Below are positions 20,053 to 29,788 of a DNA stretch of 64,000 nt, piece by piece. The stretch is from the NCBI GenBank assembly GCA_016342685.1, contig JAEINU010000001.1, positions 970,920 to 1,034,919 on the forward strand, written 5' to 3'. The translations under genes and the position numbers were made by a program. The stretch comes from Bacteroidales bacterium. Lineage in GTDB: Bacteria > Bacteroidota > Bacteroidia > Bacteroidales > UBA12077. Within the stretch, counting starts at the first letter, position 1. Each line of letters begins with the position of its first letter. The notes beneath the pieces were generated by a model. It was not told the DNA's origin, made no database searches, and was given only the letters and a program-made list of their open reading frames with translations.

Positions 20053-22029
20053 ATGAGAATGCAAAAGGGAATATATTTAACAGTACTATTTATCTATTTA
20101 ATAATATTGCCAATTAATATCTTTAGTCAAGAACTTCCACATTCAATTAAGACTGAAATTGAATATTTAGAATCCGTTGATCAGATTAAATATTTAGGGA
20201 AATTATGTTGGGAACTTCGCGAGCAATCAATGGATATTGCTGTAATTTGTGGCGAATATGCATGTGCAATTGCTGATAGTTTAGGTTACACCAAGGAACT
20301 AGCGCAAATAAGTAATTATTTAGGAGTAATATATTTACACTATGATTATAATTCCAGGAAAGCAATACCTTATTTTCATGCAGCATTAGAACTTGGAATA
20401 CAAATACAGGATACAATTCAGATTGCATTTGCATATAACAACTTAGGTGATGCATTTTATTTAACACGAAATATTCCATTGGCATTGGAGTATAGTAAAA
20501 ACTCTTTAGATTATTTTAAATCTGTCAATTATGCTGCTGGCATTGCTTACAGTTATGTTAATATTGGATTAGCTCATAGAGCAGAAAAAAAATACAAATT
20601 GTCATGCGAATATTTTAATAAGGCGATTGTCATAAGAGACAGCATTGGAGATAAAAATGGAATCGCTTCTGCCACTATGGAAATTGCACGAAATTATTAC
20701 GAGAAAGGCAATTTAGAAGCCAGTTTGAGATATTTTGAAGAGTCTCTGTGTCTTCACAAAGAAATTGATAATAAAACCTTTATAGCCATATCCTTAAATG
20801 GGATTGGTAAAGTATTATATAAGAAGGGAGAATTTTTTGAAGCTCTAAAAAAGTTTGACGAAGCCTATAAATATAATTTACTAAGAAATCATAAAAACGG
20901 AATGATTCAGAATCATTTGGGCAGGGCTCTTGTTTATTCTAAAACCAATGGTATTGATTTGGGATTAAAAGAATTGAACAATGCACTTAAACTTTCTAAA
21001 GAATTAGGTATGAGTTCTGGGATTTTAGATTGTTATCAGGCTTATACCGAGTTTTATAAAAACGCAGGAAACTTGGAATCATCCATAAAGAGTTTTGAGA
21101 AATATGTGTTTGTCTATGATTCCATACTTTCAATTCAGCAAAGCGAATCCTTAGATGAAATGCAGCATCGTTTATCAATGTCTATTGCTTTGAATAAGGT
21201 AAATATTGAATATCAAATAAAGAAAAAGGAAACTATTATTCTTTTATTTTTAACGCTTACATTAATGATAGTTGGAATAGCTTTCTTTTACAAATACAAG
21301 GTTAATAAAAAACTAAACAAGAAATTAAACAAAATAAACGAATCAAAGGATAAACTATTTTCAATTATTTCCCACGATTTGAAATCTCCATTTAATTCTA
21401 TTTATGGGTTTAGCGAATTACTATTGAAAGAAATTGAAAAAGGTAAATTGGATAGGATAAAGAGATATGGAGATGTAATTTCGCAAATGTCAAAAGAATC
21501 AATTAAACTTATCAATAATATCTCAAATTGGTCTCGCTCAGAGAGTGGATTGTTAAAATTAAATATCGAGAAAATTGATTTAAACGATTTATTCGATCAG
21601 ATTTATTTTTTCTATTCGATCCCTGCACAAAAGAAAAATGTAAACCTTTCTATTTCAATTTGTTCTGATTTTTATATCTATGCAGATAAGGAAACTATCC
21701 GAACAATTATTTCCAATTTGATTTCAAATGCTATAAAATTTACACCTGAAGAAGGTGAGATAATTGTTAGTGCATATAAAAATGGAACAGATGTGACAAT
21801 AGAAGTTCAGGATTCTGGAATTGGAATTAGTAAATCAGATTTAGAGCGAATTTTTAAAATTAAAGATAACTACTCAACTTTAGGAACCAATGATGAAAAA
21901 GGTACAGGTCTTGGATTAATTATATGTAAAGAATTTACCGAATTACATGATGGTAATATTAAGGTTGAAAGTGTGCCAGGGAAGGGGAGTAAATTTATCG
22001 TTAAAATTCCACAGAACTTTATAAAATAA
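20053..22029 (+). CDS. TPR-containing sensor histidine kinase
   Basis: ORF 658 aa; signal peptide, TPR repeats, TM, HisKA (FSIISHDLKSPF) and HATPase_c (NLISNAIKF, GTGLGLIICKEF). Confidence 0.92.
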   Translation: MRMQKGIYLTVLFIYLIILPINIFSQELPHSIKTEIEYLESVDQIKYLGKLCWELREQSMDIAVICGEYACAIADSLGYTKELAQISNYLGVIYLHYDYNSRKAIPYFHAALELGIQIQDTIQIAFAYNNLGDAFYLTRNIPLALEYSKNSLDYFKSVNYAAGIAYSYVNIGLAHRAEKKYKLSCEYFNKAIVIRDSIGDKNGIASATMEIARNYYEKGNLEASLRYFEESLCLHKEIDNKTFIAISLNGIGKVLYKKGEFFEALKKFDEAYKYNLLRNHKNGMIQNHLGRALVYSKTNGIDLGLKELNNALKLSKELGMSSGILDCYQAYTEFYKNAGNLESSIKSFEKYVFVYDSILSIQQSESLDEMQHRLSMSIALNKVNIEYQIKKKETIILLFLTLTLMIVGIAFFYKYKVNKKLNKKLNKINESKDKLFSIISHDLKSPFNSIYGFSELLLKEIEKGKLDRIKRYGDVISQMSKESIKLINNISNWSRSESGLLKLNIEKIDLNDLFDQIYFFYSIPAQKKNVNLSISICSDFYIYADKETIRTIISNLISNAIKFTPEEGEIIVSAYKNGTDVTIEVQDSGIGISKSDLERIFKIKDNYSTLGTNDEKGTGLGLIICKEFTELHDGNIKVESVPGKGSKFIVKIPQNFIK

Positions 22030-22057
22030 TTTGATTACCAACAAAATTTATATTAGC

Positions 22058-22088
22058 AATGTTTAAACTATTAGTAGGTTTAAACATT
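22058..22088. promoter_or_regulatory. Inverted repeat whose arms are each the palindrome GTTTAAAC
   Basis: AATGTTTAAAC-TATTAGTAG-GTTTAAACATT, 11-bp perfect arms, upstream of the S9 peptidase. Confidence 0.6.
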
Positions 22089-22125
22089 TATTAATTTTAC
22101 TCAAATAGAAATACAAAATATAATT

Positions 22126-24930
22126 ATGAAAAAAATAAGCTTGATAATGATACTTATGAGTTTGTTTTTGCAAACTTTTGCGCAAACAAATAAAAGAGAA
22201 TTAACTTATGATGATATTTTAAAATGGAATCGCATTACTGAAAAGGAGATTTCTAATGATGGAAATTATATTGTATATAAATCTGAACCGTGGAAAGGTG
22301 ATGCAGTTTTAAAAGTTTCAAATATTTCAGGAGAAGAGATAGCTTCTTATAATTGTGGAACTAGTGCAGAAATTACAGAAAATTCAAACTTTGTTATTTT
22401 TAAGATAGCGCCGAGTGTTTCGTTAGTTCGTGAACTGGAGCTAAAGAAAACTAAAAAAGAAGATATGCCTTTAAATCAATTAGCTATTCTTGATTTAAAG
22501 AAAAATATAGTTGATACTATTCCTAATTTAATATCTCATAAAGTTCCTAAGAAATGGAATAATTGGATAGCTTATCAGTCAAAAAGCTTTGTTGTTAAGG
22601 ATACTACAGAGGAAGTTGATAAAAAAAACTTAAAGGAAGAGTCGAAGGAAAATGGATATCTTTTAAATATTAAAAATTTGGTTGAAGAAGAATTTGTATC
22701 ATTTCCTTTTGTTACTGATTATTTGTTATCCAAAGAAGAGCAAGTTGTTGTTTTTGTTTCAACAGGAGATCAAAAAGAGTTTAAGCCAGGAATTTATTTT
22801 TATGATCTAAAATCTAAAATAAAAACCGAAGTTATAAATGGAAAAGGTAGCTATAAGCAATTATCCTTAAATAAAACATCGGAAATGCTAGCTTTCCTTG
22901 CTGATACAACAAACAATAAAAAAACAGATTTTAGTTTCTTTTTATGGAAAAAGAAAGATGGTTTATCTGAGTTAATTAATGCAAATAGCAACAAGTTAAG
23001 CTCTGATTTTGAGTTGAGCGAAAATGGAATGATTGAGTTTTCTGAAAACTCAGAACGCATATTTTTTGGTGTGTCTCAGAAAAAGCTTGAAAAAGACACT
23101 ACTATTCTTGATAAGGAGATTCCTAAATTAGATGTGTGGCATTGGAACGAGCCTGTATTACATAGCGAGCAGTTATATAAGAAAAATAATGATTTGAAAA
23201 GCACAATTCCATCTGTTTATCATCTCAATAAAAAATATTTTGTTCAATTGGGATCAGATGATTTTACCGGGATCGATTATATAAATAATGGTAATGCCGA
23301 TAAACTCGTTGCATGGTCTAATTTACCATATTCTGTGCAAACAATGTGGGAGGGATATCCAGAGCATCACGATTTTTATTTAATAGATATTTATACAGGT
23401 AAAGCAAAATTAATTAAAAAGGATTGTAGAGCAACACCTCGCGTATCTCCCAAAGGGAAATATTTGTATTGGTACAATGCAATGGATACAACCTGGAATA
23501 CATTTCGAATAAGCACAGAGCAAGAATATAAAATTACCCATAAAGAAAAAATACAATGCGCCGATGAAATAAATGATGTTCCGAATCCAGCCGACGAATA
23601 TGGAATAGCTGGATGGATTGAAGATGACAAGGCTCTATTAATTTATGATCGTTACGATATTTGGAAGGTTGATCCTGAAAATAAAGAAGAGGCTAAAAAC
23701 TTAACTGTTAACGGAAAAAATAACAAAGTTAATTATAGACTAATTGATTTTGAAAATTACAATAGGAGAAAATTTGATGAAGATCCGATCGGAATAAACA
23801 GTTCAAAAACTGCTTATTTGAAAGGACATAACGAGATTGATAGAACGGATAGTTATTACAGTTTTAAGCTAAAAGAAGATAATCTGCCAAAGAAATTAAA
23901 TGAAGGAAATTTTCGTTTAAGCATTCCTTTAAAGGCTGCTTACAAAGATGTTTTTGTATTTACTAAAGAGTCATTTGAGATTTTTCCTAATTTATGTCTT
24001 ACTCTAAATAATTTTAAAGATTCGAAAACGATTAGTAACGTGAATTCGCAGCAAGATGAATTTTTGTGGGGAACGAAAGAATTGTATACCTGGACATCTT
24101 TGGATGGTAAAAAACTAGAAGGGATTTTAATAAAACCTGCTAATTTTGATCCCAATAAGAAATATCCTATGATCGTAAATTTTTACGAAAAATCATCTCA
24201 ACATCTTTATTATCATCAAACTCCAGAGGCTCATCGTTCAACAATCGATTATCATTATTATTCGAGCAATGGATATTTAATTTTTAATCCAGATGTATAT
24301 TATAAAACCGGATATCCTGGCGAAGATGCTTTTAATTGTGTTATGCCAGGAATTACACAATTAATAAGCGAAGGATTTGTCGATAAAGATCATATTGCAG
24401 CACAAGGACATAGTTGGGGTGGGTATCAGGTTGCATATTTAGCCACAAGAACAAATTTATTTGCAGCGATTGAATCTGGTGCTCCAGTCGTAAATATGTT
24501 TAGTGCATATGGGGGTATAAGGTTATGGTCCGGAAAAAATCGTTCATTCCAATACGAACATACCCAAAGTAGAATTGGAAAATCTATTTGGGAATCTCCA
24601 TTAAGATATATAGAGAATTCACCTTTATTTACAGCCGATAAGATACAAACTCCAATACTTATTATGCATAATGAAAATGATGGAGCTGTGCCATTCGGTC
24701 AGGGAATTGAGTTTTTTATTGCTTTACGCAGATTGGGTAAGGAATCTTGGCTTTTAAACTATAATGAAGCAGATCATTGGCCAACAAAAGTAAGGGATAA
24801 GTATGATTTCCAAATAAGACTAGCTCAATTTTTCGATCATTACTTAAAAAATAAACCCATGCCTGTATGGATGAAAGACGGTATTCCTGCTGTATCTAAA
24901 GACTTAGATATGGGGCTCGAAATTAATTAG
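22126..24930 (+). CDS. S9 family peptidase (prolyl oligopeptidase/DPP-like), secreted
   Basis: ORF 934 aa; signal peptide; GHSWGGYQ nucleophile elbow; catalytic-like D (HNENDGAVP) and H (EADHWP). Confidence 0.9.
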   Translation: MKKISLIMILMSLFLQTFAQTNKRELTYDDILKWNRITEKEISNDGNYIVYKSEPWKGDAVLKVSNISGEEIASYNCGTSAEITENSNFVIFKIAPSVSLVRELELKKTKKEDMPLNQLAILDLKKNIVDTIPNLISHKVPKKWNNWIAYQSKSFVVKDTTEEVDKKNLKEESKENGYLLNIKNLVEEEFVSFPFVTDYLLSKEEQVVVFVSTGDQKEFKPGIYFYDLKSKIKTEVINGKGSYKQLSLNKTSEMLAFLADTTNNKKTDFSFFLWKKKDGLSELINANSNKLSSDFELSENGMIEFSENSERIFFGVSQKKLEKDTTILDKEIPKLDVWHWNEPVLHSEQLYKKNNDLKSTIPSVYHLNKKYFVQLGSDDFTGIDYINNGNADKLVAWSNLPYSVQTMWEGYPEHHDFYLIDIYTGKAKLIKKDCRATPRVSPKGKYLYWYNAMDTTWNTFRISTEQEYKITHKEKIQCADEINDVPNPADEYGIAGWIEDDKALLIYDRYDIWKVDPENKEEAKNLTVNGKNNKVNYRLIDFENYNRRKFDEDPIGINSSKTAYLKGHNEIDRTDSYYSFKLKEDNLPKKLNEGNFRLSIPLKAAYKDVFVFTKESFEIFPNLCLTLNNFKDSKTISNVNSQQDEFLWGTKELYTWTSLDGKKLEGILIKPANFDPNKKYPMIVNFYEKSSQHLYYHQTPEAHRSTIDYHYYSSNGYLIFNPDVYYKTGYPGEDAFNCVMPGITQLISEGFVDKDHIAAQGHSWGGYQVAYLATRTNLFAAIESGAPVVNMFSAYGGIRLWSGKNRSFQYEHTQSRIGKSIWESPLRYIENSPLFTADKIQTPILIMHNENDGAVPFGQGIEFFIALRRLGKESWLLNYNEADHWPTKVRDKYDFQIRLAQFFDHYLKNKPMPVWMKDGIPAVSKDLDMGLEIN

Positions 24931-24957
24931 TGTGATTATTAGCGCTTAAAAACATGA

Positions 24958-24987
24958 AGTGTAGCTCCAAAGAGTTACACTTTTTTT
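24958..24987 (+). terminator. Intrinsic terminator
   Basis: AGTGTAGCTC-CAAA-GAGTTACACTTTTTTT. Confidence 0.85.
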
Positions 24988-25259
24988 GACTTTCTGGTTT
25001 TAATCATTTATATTGTCACAATATATTTAGTTATTAAATGAGATAAGAAATAGCTAAAGGTTGTATTATTTTAATAAATGATGAAACAAAGAACTAGTTT
25101 GTAAAATGATAATGGGATTTAGCCGATATAAATTTAGATTTTCTATAAAAGAATTTTATATTTGAAGCGCATATTTGAAGGGTAACTTTGTTTATCGTTT
25201 GAACCATTTTATAGAAATTATGTTTTATTAATATTATTTTAAGGAATAAAGGAAGAACT

Positions 25260-25832
25260 ATGTCCGATATTAACATTAAGAATTTTTGGGATGAGGAGTG
25301 GAAAGATCTTGTATTGGAAAATATGCAAGCTAAAAGCAAGTACAAGATTTCTAATTATGGGAGAATATTAAGTTATTATTATAAAGAAGAGGGGGTTTTG
25401 TTAAGACCAAAAGGTCCCAACGGATATAAAGCATTTGTTTTCAGAGATAAAGATGGAAAAACTGTTCGTATGTATATTCATAGGTTGGTTGCAATGTTCT
25501 TTTTGGATAAACCAAGAGAAGATCAACAATTTGTAATTCACTTTGATAGCGCAAATGGAAACAACTATTATAAAAATCTTTGTTGGGCAAACGACGCAGA
25601 GAAAAGAGAACATCAGAATAAACACATGCCTAATTGGCAAAATAATAATAAAGACGGTTTAAGACCTTATGCAAAATTAACCGAAACGCAGGTTAAACTT
25701 ATAAAACGTAAAATTAACGATCCTAATAGAAAAACGCGAATGAAGATAATCGCTAAGCGGTATGGTATTTCATTAATGCAGTTATATCGAATAAAATCAG
25801 GTGAGAATTGGGGTAATGTTAATCCAGATTAA
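25260..25832 (+). CDS. NUMOD4/HNH endonuclease-like protein with C-terminal HTH
   Basis: ORF 190 aa; EEWKDLVLENMQAKSKYKISNYGRI (NUMOD4-like), VIHFDSANGNNYYKNLCWA (HNH-like), IAKRYGISLMQLYRIKSGENW (HTH). Confidence 0.75.
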   Translation: MSDINIKNFWDEEWKDLVLENMQAKSKYKISNYGRILSYYYKEEGVLLRPKGPNGYKAFVFRDKDGKTVRMYIHRLVAMFFLDKPREDQQFVIHFDSANGNNYYKNLCWANDAEKREHQNKHMPNWQNNNKDGLRPYAKLTETQVKLIKRKINDPNRKTRMKIIAKRYGISLMQLYRIKSGENWGNVNPD

Positions 25833-25922
25833 ATCTAGTAATTCTATTGTGTTGTAACTCAAAAAATTATAACTTGTAGTATTGGTTAATTAAGATATCT
25901 CTTTTTAATAAATACTATAAGT

Positions 25923-26417
25923 ATGAATAATAAAGAACTTGCATCAAGTAATATTAGCTTTGGTTTTCTTCATAAATCAAAAGATTTCCTAAATGTAATT
26001 ATCAATAATGTTTCATGCAGTATTTTACTCCTGAATAAAGATATGGAGTTAAGAGCTTTTAATGATCCTATAAAAACCATGTTCATTAATAAGCCCGACG
26101 AAGATCTTCTATATGTGCGTTGTGGTGAAGCTATTGGTTGTGCTTTTACAGTTGATGAAATGAAAAGATGCGGTGAAACCAGTAAATGTAATAATTGTGA
26201 ATTAAGGGTTAAAGCTTTGGAATCTTATATTGAAAGGAAACCTATTTATAGGGAAAAATTCTCTCGTGAATTTTACAAACTAGACGGAAATAAAGACCTG
26301 AAACACTTGCAGTTTTCCGTGTTGCCATTTTATTATTTAAATGATTATTATATTATTGTATTAGTGGAGGATATTACAGAATTAGTGAGTTTAAGAAATA
26401 GAATAAGTCAAAATTAA
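25923..26417 (+). CDS. Stand-alone PAS-domain protein with cysteine cluster
   Basis: ORF 164 aa; PAS-like fold segments; RCGEAIGC-x10-CGETSKCNNC cluster; no output domain. Confidence 0.7.
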   Translation: MNNKELASSNISFGFLHKSKDFLNVIINNVSCSILLLNKDMELRAFNDPIKTMFINKPDEDLLYVRCGEAIGCAFTVDEMKRCGETSKCNNCELRVKALESYIERKPIYREKFSREFYKLDGNKDLKHLQFSVLPFYYLNDYYIIVLVEDITELVSLRNRISQN

Positions 26418-26443
26418 AGGGGGTAATTTTTTTACCCCCTTTA
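26415..26443. terminator. Bidirectional terminator
   Basis: TAAAGGGGGTAA-TTTTT-TTACCCCCTTTA. Confidence 0.85.
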
Positions 26444-26466
26444 ATTGTTATTAGTATGTTCTTATG

Positions 26467-28290
26467 TTATTTCTTTATACATCTAACATAATAGAAATCC
26501 TTTTTCTTAGCTTTTTCGATTAACTCAACTTTCCCATTTGAGTCAATGTAATAATATCCTGGTTTACCGTCTTTAATAAATAAATAGTTAGCTGTATAAA
26601 CGTCCTTTTTATTGTCTTCATCGTAAATTAAATCACCACCTAAAAGTAAATCAAAACCTGTTCCACCAAAAGGATATAATATCTTAATGTTGTTTGCAGC
26701 TTTATTAATTAAAAGATATTTCCATTCCTCCATAGAAGGGATCTTCCAACCATCTGGACAACCTCCATTAACAACTTCAATATTGTACATGTGACCAAAT
26801 AGTTTGCAATCTGACTTAATATTATCTCTACATTCACTATTTTCTCCAAAATCAAAATTTAAATTCTCAGACATCCAAGTATTCCCATCTATTTCAACAA
26901 AACCATATTCTTTATTATCTCTAGAATCTGTAAAGTTTCCGGTTTTTATATCTTTCATTTGTGTTATGTAGTCCTTATTATCTAATAAACAACGTACTTT
27001 ACCTTTTTCATTTGTTTGTTTATCAGCCCAAGTAGTTAGTGCTCTTTTATTACTTACAAATGATCTAAGTTTTCTACTATCTGCTTTATCATTTTTATTA
27101 ATCCAGTAAGTGTTATAAGTATAGTAATCAATACTCATCCAATAATCATCATTCGTCATATTAAAACTCCATACCCCATTTGCACTTAAACGTTCGTTTA
27201 ATATTTCACGTTCACTTTCCGTTTCAATACTTGGAGAGAACTCCTTTAATAAGCTTTCCCATTCTTCTCGCACAGGTAAACGCCAACCAGAAGGACACTG
27301 GTCTGCTGTTTCCTTATATACGTAGCTTCCTTTTATGTCTTTTTTAAGCCAAATGTTATTTGCAATATACTGCCATTCCAATTCTTCTCCTGTAAATGGG
27401 TGATTTACTGTTCCTGAAACTGGATTTAAATTTATATTGATATCAGAGATTGATTCAATTTTTGCCAGATAAACAGCACTTTGGACACATCTTACACTTA
27501 ATTTTTCAGTTTTATTTCGAAGCTCTTTGCTTATTTTACCTTCGTCGATTCGAATTATTCTCGCAAAATATTTATCAGAGTACCCAGTGTATAACATTTT
27601 ATTTTCGGAACTAGTCCAAAATGCTAAGGCTTTTTGATTTGGATATAAGGTTGTTGAGTATGAGCATTGTTCCACTGTAAAGCCTGAATTATGCAACTTG
27701 TCTAAATTTATTACATGTAATCCGTGCTCTTTAACTTTATCCTTACTAACACCAAATTCTATTTCCAATTCCATCCAATCTTCATCGGTTGGGAGTACCC
27801 ATCCATCGGGGCATGCATTGCGCGCAGTTACATTATTAAATAATCCGCCACATTCAGAATCTGTTTTAGTTGCTTTTAAATTCTGAGTCATCCATTTATT
27901 TTGTCCATAAAGTATCCAATTGTACATATAACCATCTTCACCTTTAAGATTTCCCATTTTTTTCTGATCAACGGTGAAATATTCAGCCACAATCTTAAAT
28001 GACATCTCGGTTTGAACATTTTTCAAATTATCTATCCATAAAACAAATTTCTTATTTGGACCTGAAGTTATACTATCTCCAATATCCCCATAAACCTTAT
28101 CAATCGGGTTCCAGGTTTTCTTATCAGTTGAAAACATAACACTCACCTTAAAAAGATCATCAATACCACCATTTAAATCATACTGAAATAATAATTCTCC
28201 TGTTTTCTGATCTATTTTTACATTTTCAATTTTTTGTGCATTTACAGATAATAGTGTAAAGCAAAATATTAAAGTTATAAGATGTTTCAT
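26467..28290 (-). CDS. Secreted protein with three FISUMP (Fibrobacter succinogenes major paralogous) domains
   Basis: ORF 607 aa; signal peptide; CPDGWVLPTDEDW, CPSGWRLPVREEW, CPDGWKIPSMEEW. Confidence 0.85.
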   Translation of the reverse strand: MKHLITLIFCFTLLSVNAQKIENVKIDQKTGELLFQYDLNGGIDDLFKVSVMFSTDKKTWNPIDKVYGDIGDSITSGPNKKFVLWIDNLKNVQTEMSFKIVAEYFTVDQKKMGNLKGEDGYMYNWILYGQNKWMTQNLKATKTDSECGGLFNNVTARNACPDGWVLPTDEDWMELEIEFGVSKDKVKEHGLHVINLDKLHNSGFTVEQCSYSTTLYPNQKALAFWTSSENKMLYTGYSDKYFARIIRIDEGKISKELRNKTEKLSVRCVQSAVYLAKIESISDININLNPVSGTVNHPFTGEELEWQYIANNIWLKKDIKGSYVYKETADQCPSGWRLPVREEWESLLKEFSPSIETESEREILNERLSANGVWSFNMTNDDYWMSIDYYTYNTYWINKNDKADSRKLRSFVSNKRALTTWADKQTNEKGKVRCLLDNKDYITQMKDIKTGNFTDSRDNKEYGFVEIDGNTWMSENLNFDFGENSECRDNIKSDCKLFGHMYNIEVVNGGCPDGWKIPSMEEWKYLLINKAANNIKILYPFGGTGFDLLLGGDLIYDEDNKKDVYTANYLFIKDGKPGYYYIDSNGKVELIEKAKKKDFYYVRCIKK

Positions 28291-28527
28291 TTCTATATTA
28301 TTTAAGTTTAATTAAGATTTATAAAGATATTATTAACTACTAAAAAATACAATATCACATCATATTAAGAATTTTCAATTTACATAATATATGGCTATAT
28401 TTGGTATAAATGAACTGTCAATTAGTACATATAATTAGTTTTCAAAATAGATTTAATGGTCTGTAATTTAAATGTTTATCAATGAATTATTGAAGGTGTT
28501 TAATTATTAAATCAAAAAAATGAATTA

Positions 28528-29661
28528 ATGAAAAAAATTATTATACTAGGAGCAGGTATGGTTGGGAAAGCCATGGCTATTGATCTTGCAAAAAAGTATC
28601 ACGTAAAATCTGTTGATATAAATATTGACTCACTTAATTTTCTAAAAGCAAATTACTCTATTGAAATTGAGCAGCTTGATGTAAGTGATGAAAAACAACT
28701 TTTATCAGTAATACAAGAGTATGATCTTGTAATTTCTGCTGTTCCTGGTTTTTTGGGTTTTAAAACCTTAAAAAATGTAATTAAATCTGGAAAAGATATT
28801 GTTGATATTTCGTTTTTGCCTGAAGATGTATTGGAGCTTGATGAGTTAGCGAAGAAAAATAATGTTACTGCTATTATGGATTGTGGTGTGGCTCCTGGAA
28901 TGCCAAATATTATTGCAGGTTATCATAATGAATTAATGGAAATCGAGAATTTTGAATACATGGTTGGAGGTTTACCAAAGGTACGAACATTTCCATTCGA
29001 ATATAAAGCTCCATTTTCTCCATGTGATGTTATTGAGGAATATACTCGACCTGCACGATTTGTTGAGAATTTTAAGGAAGTTACTAAGCCTGCAATGAGT
29101 GATATAGAATTGTTGGATTTTGAGAATGTGGGTTCATTAGAAGCTTTTAATTCCGACGGATTAAGATCCTTAATTTATACATTAAATAATATTCCAAATA
29201 TGAAGGAGAAAACCTTGCGTTTTCCCGGTCATATAAAAATGATTCAAGGTTTAAAGGCAGCCGGCTTTCTAGATCATAAGCCAATACAAGTAAACGGGAA
29301 AAGTGTAGTGCCTTTTGATGTAACGTCAGAAATCCTTTTTAGTGCATGGAAATTAAATCCTGAGGATCGAGAATTTACTATTATGCGCGTAATTATTCAG
29401 GGAAAAGAAAATGATGAAAGAAAGGAAATAATTTACGATTTATACGACGTATATGATCCTATCGAAAAGATATCTTCTATGGCACGAACCACTGGATTTA
29501 CAGCCACAGCAGCCGTTGATATGGTTTTAAATGGTGTTTTTAACGAAAAAGGAATATTTCCTCCAGAGTTGGTAGGTAAGCACGAGGTTTGCTTTAGGTA
29601 TATTTTAGATTATTTGAAGCAACGTAATATCATCTATAAAAAAACAGAGAAAAGTATTTGA
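28528..29661 (+). CDS. Saccharopine dehydrogenase-family protein
   Basis: ORF 377 aa; IIILGAGMVGKAMAIDLAKKYHV Rossmann motif; DCGVAPGMPNIIAG. Confidence 0.88.
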   Translation: MKKIIILGAGMVGKAMAIDLAKKYHVKSVDINIDSLNFLKANYSIEIEQLDVSDEKQLLSVIQEYDLVISAVPGFLGFKTLKNVIKSGKDIVDISFLPEDVLELDELAKKNNVTAIMDCGVAPGMPNIIAGYHNELMEIENFEYMVGGLPKVRTFPFEYKAPFSPCDVIEEYTRPARFVENFKEVTKPAMSDIELLDFENVGSLEAFNSDGLRSLIYTLNNIPNMKEKTLRFPGHIKMIQGLKAAGFLDHKPIQVNGKSVVPFDVTSEILFSAWKLNPEDREFTIMRVIIQGKENDERKEIIYDLYDVYDPIEKISSMARTTGFTATAAVDMVLNGVFNEKGIFPPELVGKHEVCFRYILDYLKQRNIIYKKTEKSI

Positions 29662-29678
29662 AAGAAACGTTATAATAG

Positions 29679-29707
29679 GAGATGCAAATAAAATTGCATC
29701 TCTTTTT
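29679..29707 (+). terminator. Intrinsic terminator
   Basis: GAGATGCAA-ATAAAA-TTGCATCTCTTTTT. Confidence 0.85.
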
Positions 29708-29788
29708 CATTGTGAAATATAATTAGAATTATTGCATTTGAGGCTAATATTATTATCTTTAAATTTGAATAAGGCTGTTAAGTAAAAG

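Noticed and set aside
25094-25345. 83-aa minus-strand ORF overlapping the NUMOD4/HNH start
   Set aside because: Overlaps the start of a supported CDS and its promoter region; no recognisable motif.
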